The translations under genes were made by a program, and so were the position numbers. A stretch of 10,021 nt of DNA from QQVM01 sp035341855 (GTDB lineage: Bacteria; Bacteroidota; Bacteroidia; AKYH767-A; 2013-40CM-41-45). The stretch spans positions 1 to 10,021 of the forward strand of contig DAOQWA010000077.1 of NCBI GenBank assembly GCA_035341855.1, in the 5' to 3' direction. A model generated the notes under the pieces. It did no database searches. It was not told the origin of the DNA and was given only the letters and a program-made list of their open reading frames with translations. Of the stretch, positions 4,904-10,021 are shown piece after piece (position 1 is the stretch's first letter; every line of letters begins with the position of its first letter).

Positions 4904-7900
4904 TCAAATTTTACAGCTTACCTTNNNNNNNNNNAAAAACACCAGTTTCTTTGTTCCGGAAATGATCTCGCCGGCTTCTGTTTGCAATCGAAGGAAGTAG
5001 ACTCCCGGAATTTGATCCCTGATGTGGATCTCGCTTGTTGATCCGGAAAAATTATAGGCCTTCATCAATTTTCCATCAATGGCATACAAGATTATTTTTC
5101 CATTCTGCAGCAACTGATTCGAAAATTGTACTGTACTGTTTCCATAGCCCGGATTTGGATATACTATTATGAAATTGTCTATTGACATTTCAGAAATACC
5201 GATGCTACTTTCAAAAATAGTATCCTGCTTGCATACCGAACAATTATTTCTGTCATTTACGCAAAGAGTGTATATGCCTCCCGGAAGATCATAAATTTTT
5301 GTCCCTGCCTGCGTTCCTTGTCCGCCTGACCAGGTGATCTGATAAGGAGCTTGTCCACCCGAAAATGACACATCAAAAAAACCATTTGGACACCCGATGC
5401 ATGTTGTGGAATGAGTTGAACTATAAATTTGAAGAGGAGCAGGCTCTGAGACATATATTGAGTCCAAAAATGTACAAGCTGCAGCATCGGTAATTTCAAT
5501 GAGATGATAGCCTGCTAGAAGCCCGCCAAGCATGGCAAAATTACTGTCTGCGATCCATGGAGATGAAATAACATAAGGCATAAGACCACCCTTGATCTCA
5601 AGATAAAGTTGTGCATCCGCATTACCCGGGCAAGAAATGTTCGTTGAACTGCTATCCAGAATTTCAATAGTTACAGGTCTTACATTTGAAGCTACGAGTG
5701 CATATCCTTGTGTGCTGCATCCCTGAGAATCGCTTACTACTACCTTTACAGATCCTGCCTTTAAGGATGCTGCCGACATTCCTGTCTGTTGCAAATCATC
5801 ATTCCATAAATAGGTATATGGGGGAGTTCCTCCGATAGGGGTTACAGTTGCGGTTCCATTCGAATTATTTGCACATGTGCTAACAGGAGTGGTGCTGATA
5901 TTTTGTATGCCGGGAGATTCATTGTCTGCTTCAACCTGAAAACTGAAAAAATAATTGCATGAATTGGCATCAGTCACCCTTAATGAATAGGTGCCTTCAA
6001 ATAATGAGAATTGATCTTGTGAATTTCTTTGATGAATTGAGTCATCAGGAAAGTTCTCCCAATAAAAAGTGAAGGGAGGATTACCGCCGCTGAGTAAAAG
6101 TTCAATGCTTCCATTATTTCCTCCACTACAAGTCACATTATGAATGTTGGCTGTTATTGTTGGTGGATCGGTGGGCTCTGTCCCTACGACAATTGTTGAA
6201 TAAGAAGTACAACCAAATGCCCACACATTCATAGCGACGGAGTAGGTTCCCGGAGGGACATTTGTAATTGTTCGTGTTGTTTCTCCTGTTGACCATAAGT
6301 AATTGTTAGGCCCTCCTGAAGAAAACAGATTAGCTGTTAATGTTCCATTGGCAGAGCAAGAAGAACCCGGAGGAGTATTGATCGTAATGGAAGAAGGGTA
6401 AGGCGTTGTCAATGGCGACCGAAGAGTGATTTGTCCTGTTCTTGCACAACCTGTGTACGGGTCAGTGACATTAACTCTGTATCCCGTATTGCTTGTCGGT
6501 GGAGTCACAGTTATCTGATCTGTTGTCTCACCGGTATTCCAACGATAAATAACTCCACCCGGTCCTGATGTATTTGTTGATCCGATGTTTGGATCGTTGA
6601 GATTAGTTTTCAATGTTGCTGTCCCGTCTAAATTACAAACTGCATTGACGGCAATAGCTGGATTGGCAAGGACATGAACATGGACAGTGTCAGATAAGCC
6701 TGTGCATCCGGTGCCTCCTGAAACAGATGCTGAATAGTAACCATCTTCTGTAACTTTCAAATTGGCGGTAGTGCCCGGGATGCTAAGTCCGTTTCTGTAC
6801 CATGTGACCGAGCCTCCTGAATTATTTACTTTCAAATATGTGTAACGACCCTGACAAAAACTTGCTTGTCCATTTATGTTTATTCTGGGTCTGGAATCGA
6901 TGGTCACCTTATTGGTACATGTATAGCTGCTTCCCTTGGCCGAATCATAATGCAGTACCAAATGTGCCGTATAGTCTCCCGGCGGAAGCTTGCAAGGAGT
7001 AAATGCGCTTGTGTCGGAAAAATTTATATTCTTTTTAATATTGCTACCGCTTGTCTGTGCAATGTATTGACCTGAGATCCCGTTAACTTTTCCTCCGGCA
7101 GCAGGATACACTATACTGCTGTCTGAATCTTTTGTGATCCAAAATTCATATACTATTCCATTCTCAATAGGCCCATGATAATTAAAAGTGACAGACACAT
7201 CCGGGCCAATACTGCAATAGGGACCTGTGTTCTGAAGGATCTGAGGAGCATCTAGATGTCCGACCATATTGGTAGAGGTAAACCAATGAACTCCTCCCGG
7301 TTGAACATCATTCTGTCGCGGACTACTGAATGCTACGGCAGAATTATTTCTCCATGTTGTGTAATATCTTTCTTCCGCAGTAAAGATATTATTCTCGGGC
7401 GCTAATGGAAACCATACACCGGTAAAATCTGCCGTGCCACCGGTGTTAAAGCTTTCAGAATAAAGAATAGGATGAAAGTCAGTGCTGTCTTCTGTGCTTG
7501 GCAGTTCAAACACATTTTGCTCTGCTATACTCATGGAACCCGGATCGGTAATATACCATGCGTACAAGGACCGGTCTGACTTTCGTGGATGAGGATTGCT
7601 GCAGGAAGTACAGGGTGAACATGACGTACAACCATCAATAACTTCAACAACTTTTTGTGTTGTGTAAAGACTATTGCATGTATATAATGCAGCGAGGTAA
7701 GCTTCAGTGATGATGGGATTGCCGGGATGAGATGCATTGTAATTTTCCTTCATGTTAAACATAGCTTCCTGGATGTCGATGTATGGGAAGTACTCGTTGG
7801 CACAATCAGTCCAGAATTCATGCTCAACATTTACTACATCAAAATCGGCCTTGGGGAATCTCTGCATATAATTAGCAAGAGAATCAAAAAAGTTTGCTGA

Positions 7901-8296
7901 TCCGCCTATGGCACCAATTTGAGTGATGCCATATTTAGATTTTGCTTTTCGCATAAACCTTTCCAGGTGCTCTTCCAGGTCGACATTTTGATTGAGATTT
8001 TCATCCCACATCAGCTTGTTCCTGCCAATGATCCTGTGAAGATCATATAGATTCAGGTAGGTAATATGATTTTCGGCTGCATACCGGAGTATAGAATCTT
8101 CTTTCTCGAAAATTCCATCAAAATTTACGTCAACGCCAATGATGGTGAAAGCTGTATCGATGATGGAGCTGCTGCTCAGGGAAGTCTTATAAAATTTGTC
8201 GACGTACATTCCTCTGTGCGGATCAGGTTCAGGAGAAAACTGAGCAAGGAGATTCTGGTTTATACAAAGCAAAATGAATAGGAGGAGTTTTTTCAA
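4904..8296 (-). CDS. Giant secreted multidomain protein with SprB-like repeats and type A T9SS sorting domain
   Basis: About 1,120 residues are readable. A signal peptide (1-18, ending LLAQ) leads into an N-terminal domain of unrecognised family. It has an EF-hand-like loop DVNFDGIFEKED (56-67), beta/alpha-looking stretches (ITYLNLYDLHRI, ITQIGAIGG), FDVVNVEHEFW (152-162) and a CTSCSPCTSC motif (223-232). This N-terminal region (about 20-350) may be a TIM-barrel enzyme, but I cannot name it. Next come Ig-like and SprB-like beta modules (about 470-1028), then a type A T9SS sorting domain (1040-1120) with VYPNPG, GKLMKAYNF and PGVYFLRLQ. The domain should stop just after TKKLVF. The 10-N gap (4925-4934) lies there, so the last 33 bases and the TGA at 4904-4906 are unreliable, and coding is supported only for 4937-8296. 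The start is TTG at 8296: an in-frame stop lies upstream, no ATG lies between, and TTG gives a normal MKK signal peptide. Confidence 0.85.
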   Translation of the reverse strand: MKKLLLFILLCINQNLLAQFSPEPDPHRGMYVDKFYKTSLSSSSIIDTAFTIIGVDVNFDGIFEKEDSILRYAAENHITYLNLYDLHRIIGRNKLMWDENLNQNVDLEEHLERFMRKAKSKYGITQIGAIGGSANFFDSLANYMQRFPKADFDVVNVEHEFWTDCANEYFPYIDIQEAMFNMKENYNASHPGNPIITEAYLAALYTCNSLYTTQKVVEVIDGCTSCSPCTSCSNPHPRKSDRSLYAWYITDPGSMSIAEQNVFELPSTEDSTDFHPILYSESFNTGGTADFTGVWFPLAPENNIFTAEERYYTTWRNNSAVAFSSPRQNDVQPGGVHWFTSTNMVGHLDAPQILQNTGPYCSIGPDVSVTFNYHGPIENGIVYEFWITKDSDSSIVYPAAGGKVNGISGQYIAQTSGSNIKKNINFSDTSAFTPCKLPPGDYTAHLVLHYDSAKGSSYTCTNKVTIDSRPRININGQASFCQGRYTYLKVNNSGGSVTWYRNGLSIPGTTANLKVTEDGYYSASVSGGTGCTGLSDTVHVHVLANPAIAVNAVCNLDGTATLKTNLNDPNIGSTNTSGPGGVIYRWNTGETTDQITVTPPTSNTGYRVNVTDPYTGCARTGQITLRSPLTTPYPSSITINTPPGSSCSANGTLTANLFSSGGPNNYLWSTGETTRTITNVPPGTYSVAMNVWAFGCTSYSTIVVGTEPTDPPTITANIHNVTCSGGNNGSIELLLSGGNPPFTFYWENFPDDSIHQRNSQDQFSLFEGTYSLRVTDANSCNYFFSFQVEADNESPGIQNISTTPVSTCANNSNGTATVTPIGGTPPYTYLWNDDLQQTGMSAASLKAGSVKVVVSDSQGCSTQGYALVASNVRPVTIEILDSSSTNISCPGNADAQLYLEIKGGLMPYVISSPWIADSNFAMLGGLLAGYHLIEITDAAACTFLDSIYVSEPAPLQIYSSTHSTTCIGCPNGFFDVSFSGGQAPYQITWSGGQGTQAGTKIYDLPGGIYTLCVNDRNNCSVCKQDTIFESSIGISEMSIDNFIIVYPNPGYGNSTVQFSNQLLQNGKIILYAIDGKLMKAYNFSGSTSEIHIRDQIPGVYFLRLQTEAGEIISGTKKLVFXXXXKVSCKI
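4925..4934. other. Assembly gap (10 N)
   Basis: Ten unresolved bases lie between two convergent genes. A round 10-N run usually marks a scaffold join of estimated or unknown length. It falls exactly where the minus-strand T9SS protein should end, so that gene's last codons and any shared terminator are hidden. Confidence 0.95.
5213..6163 (-). repeat. Four SprB-like beta modules in tandem
   Basis: Residues about 712-1028 of the giant protein hold four modules with a shared pattern. A cysteine near the start is followed by an Asn/Gly or similar turn (CSGGNNGS, CANNSNGT, CPGNADAQ, CIGCPNGF). Then comes a GG-x-x-P-aromatic turn (GGNPPFTF, GGTPPYTY, GGLMPYVI, GGQAPYQI), and finally a G-x-Y or equivalent strand ending in a Val/Ile-x-D motif with Cys (VTDANSC, VSDSQGC, ITDAAAC, VNDRNNC). 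This is the SprB-repeat pattern of Bacteroidota cell-surface adhesins. Two weaker relatives with a WSTGETT/WNTGETT motif precede it (about 548-705). Confidence 0.7.
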
Positions 8297-8431
8297 AATG
8301 AATAAAGTATTAAAAATAAATTTGTTGGAAGGCTATAGAATAGAGTATAAAACTAATGAAATATTGCTTGAGTTCAAATCTTATAATAAATTAAGAAGGG
8401 AAAGGCAACAATAATTGAATCCTTCGAAATA

Positions 8432-8461
8432 TTTAAAATGATCTACTTTATAATACCTTTG
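8432..8461 (+). promoter_or_regulatory. Probable Bacteroidota promoter for the ClC gene
   Basis: TACCTTTG at 8454-8461 matches the -7 consensus TAnnTTTG exactly. Nineteen bases upstream is TTT (8432-8434) rather than TTG, so the -33 element is weak. Transcription would begin near 8466, leaving a leader of about 58 bases. It lies in the 227-base divergent spacer 8297-8523. For the minus-strand giant gene I find only a seven-of-eight match (AAGATTTG, complement of 8375-8382), too weak to annotate. Confidence 0.5.
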
Positions 8462-8475
8462 ACAGATATCTGAAC

Positions 8476-8506
8476 TCCGGTGATCAGTTGATATGCATCT
8501 ACCGGA
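8476..8506 (+). promoter_or_regulatory. Inverted repeat in the ClC leader
   Basis: TCCGGT (8476-8481) and ACCGGA (8501-8506) are exact complements enclosing a 19-base loop that itself contains the palindromes TGATCA and ATGCAT. It lies between the predicted transcription start and the TTG start codon, so it would be in the mRNA leader. The short arms make it a weak candidate for control or for chance. Confidence 0.25.
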
Positions 8507-8523
8507 CTTGAAAATAAATCCAT

Positions 8524-9894
8524 TTGAAAATTCAGTTTTTTACGCAATTCAGAGAAAGGCTTAAGTCAAAGTTTGACTCATTCGATAATACTGCCTTAAA
8601 GTTAAATTTTTTAAATGCACTTCCATTCTGGATCGGTGCTATTATTACCGGCCTGATTTCAGTATTGTATGCAACATTGTTTGCCTTTGCAGAAGATGCA
8701 GCAGCTTATATATTTGATAAGGCCGACTACTTGTTCTTTATCATTTCACCACTTGCATTCATTCTGGCTTATTGGCTTGTGGCAAATTATTCGCCATTTT
8801 CAGGTGGCAGCGGAATTCCTCAGGTTACGGCTGCCATTGAGCTTACAAACCCTAAGCAGAAGCATAAGGTGAGAGGATTGCTTAGTTTCAGAGTGATCGC
8901 CATTAAAATAGCTTCAAGTTTAACTATGATTTTCGGAGGTGCGGCAATTGGCAGAGAGGGTCCAACTATCCAAATTTCTGCATCCATCTTTAAAAAAATT
9001 AATGACCTTCTTCCTGATTGGTATCCTAAAGTATCAAAAAGGAATATGATCGTTACCGGTGCGGCTGCAGGACTTGCATCAGCTTTTAATACTCCATTGG
9101 GAGGGATCGTTTTTGCCATCGAAGAACTTACAAAGACACATTTTAGTTATTTTAAATCTGCATTGTTGACAGGCGTGATCATTTCAGGTCTCACAGCACT
9201 GAATATACTTGGACCATATCTATATCTCGGTTATCCCGACACTTCAAATATTTCAAAGTGGTTAATTCTTGCGGTGATCCCGGTCGCTCTCATTGCGGGA
9301 GTGGCAGGAAGTGGAATGGGAAAGATGATACTTTTTATATTGGATAAGAAGAAATTTATTCGGAGAAAAGCTGCACTAATAATCTATGCCGGTTTATGCG
9401 GTCTTATTCTTGCCATTCTTGCCATTTATGTTGATGAAAGTGCCTTTGGTTCAGGGAAAGATATCATGCAGTCAAAACTTTTTACCGATAACAAATCAGT
9501 GGAATGGTTTGTTCCGGTACTAAGGATAGTGGGGCCGGTACTATCATTTGTAAGTGGCGCAGCCGGAGGTATTTTTGCACCCTCACTTAGTTTAGGAGCA
9601 AGCATCGGCGCTTATGTCGCTGAATTTTTCAATGTAACAAATGCTGAGATAAACTTATTGATCCTTTGCGGAATGGTTGCAGCTCTCACAGGAATCACTC
9701 GCAGTCCTTTTACTTCGTCCATACTGGTTATCGAAATGACGAATGATCATGGAATGATATTCTACATCATGATCACTGCACTTGCAGCTAATCTGATAGC
9801 AACACTCGTGAGCAAGAGATCTTTTTATGATCATTTGAAAGACAGGTTTGTCGCTGAAGTACATAAGAAGGAGATGGAGGAAAGAAATGTATGA
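8524..9894 (+). CDS. ClC-family H+/Cl- antiporter (voltage-gated chloride channel family)
   Basis: This 456-residue polytopic inner-membrane protein carries all the ClC signature segments: GSGIP (95-99), GREGP (143-147) and GGIFAP (348-353). Tyr435 (KRSFYDHL) fits the position of the chloride-coordinating Tyr445 of E. coli ClcA. Glu145 in GREGP is the gating glutamate. FAIEEL (197-202) retains the internal proton glutamate that marks exchangers, equivalent to Glu203 in E. coli, so an antiporter is more likely than a channel. The protein ends about 20 residues after Tyr435 and has no CBS domains. The start is uncertain: TTG at 8524 is the first start-like codon after an in-frame TAA at 8515-8517, and the first in-frame ATG is far inside, near residue 135. 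Bacterial ClC proteins export or import chloride against protons, for example in acid resistance. Nothing in the neighbourhood points to a special role. Confidence 0.92.
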   Translation: MKIQFFTQFRERLKSKFDSFDNTALKLNFLNALPFWIGAIITGLISVLYATLFAFAEDAAAYIFDKADYLFFIISPLAFILAYWLVANYSPFSGGSGIPQVTAAIELTNPKQKHKVRGLLSFRVIAIKIASSLTMIFGGAAIGREGPTIQISASIFKKINDLLPDWYPKVSKRNMIVTGAAAGLASAFNTPLGGIVFAIEELTKTHFSYFKSALLTGVIISGLTALNILGPYLYLGYPDTSNISKWLILAVIPVALIAGVAGSGMGKMILFILDKKKFIRRKAALIIYAGLCGLILAILAIYVDESAFGSGKDIMQSKLFTDNKSVEWFVPVLRIVGPVLSFVSGAAGGIFAPSLSLGASIGAYVAEFFNVTNAEINLLILCGMVAALTGITRSPFTSSILVIEMTNDHGMIFYIMITALAANLIATLVSKRSFYDHLKDRFVAEVHKKEMEERNV

Positions 9895-10021
9895 CACAGG
9901 CAATTAAAGTGATCCGATAAAAATGTTCATGGAATATTTATTCTTCAACACTACCTGATTATCATTCAGCCTTGACCGGTATATTTGAATTGTCAATTGC
10001 GGAATGTGTATATTCACATAT

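Noticed and set aside
7601..7630. Iron-sulfur (ferredoxin-like) cluster at CTSCSPCTSC.
   Set aside because: The spacing lacks the final CP pattern, and the protein is exported, so disulfides or another metal are more plausible.
7811..7846. Glycoside hydrolase family 18 assignment from FDVVNVEHEFW plus IGAIGG.
   Set aside because: The pattern only loosely resembles DxxDxDxE, the order of the Asp residues does not match, and no other GH18 motif is clear.
8375..8408. Minus-strand promoter for the giant gene (TTG-N23-AAGATTTG).
   Set aside because: The -7 box misses its first T and the spacing is at the extreme of the accepted range.
8820..9119. A 99-codon minus-strand open frame inside the ClC gene.
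   Set aside because: It lies antisense to conserved ClC motifs and has no features of its own.
9904..10021. A 39-codon minus-strand frame open from the right window edge to a TAA at 9904-9906, possibly the end of a convergent gene.
   Set aside because: It is too short and matches no family I know; the AT-rich sequence allows such a frame by chance. Nothing else is visible in 9895-10021.

Overview
The window looks like a contig or scaffold piece from a member of the Bacteroidota, probably a gliding or environmental lineage rather than a gut Bacteroides. The evidence is two different C-terminal sorting domains of the type IX secretion system (T9SS) in one window, AT-rich leaders without Shine-Dalgarno sequences, and two matches to the Bacteroidota -7 promoter consensus TAnnTTTG. 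A run of 10 N at 4925-4934 shows that this is a draft assembly. I see no tRNA, rRNA, CRISPR array, insertion sequence or phage gene.

Layout. (1) 1-1472, plus strand: the 3' part of a large secreted protein with fibronectin-III-like repeats, ending in a 'gliding motility-associated C-terminal' (type B) T9SS domain. (2) 1508-4899, plus strand: a compact four-gene group with a recognisable promoter. It encodes a small membrane-anchored Cys protein, an outer-membrane beta-barrel whose mature N-terminus should be CDFCNC and which carries a His/Met-rich segment, an MbnP-family lipoprotein, and an MbnH/MauG-type di-heme enzyme whose GTG start overlaps the MbnP stop by one base. (3) 4904-8296, minus strand: a giant secreted multidomain protein with SprB-like repeats and a type A T9SS tail, whose extreme 3' end lies in the assembly gap. 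(4) 8524-9894, plus strand: a ClC-family chloride/proton antiporter, divergent from the giant gene.

The best candidate for a distinctive system is the 1583-4899 group. In characterised MbnP/MbnH pairs, the di-heme enzyme oxidises a tryptophan of MbnP to kynurenine, which then takes part in copper binding. Here the pair stands next to a Cys/His/Met-rich outer-membrane protein and a small Cys protein, with no methanobactin biosynthesis gene in view. The simplest reading is a copper capture or handling module at the cell envelope. That function is inferred from family knowledge and metal-ligand-rich sequence and is not proven here.

The two T9SS substrates are probably surface adhesins or enzymes. 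The ClC protein looks like an unrelated housekeeping ion exchanger. Three of the five genes whose 5' ends lie in the window appear to start with GTG or TTG.
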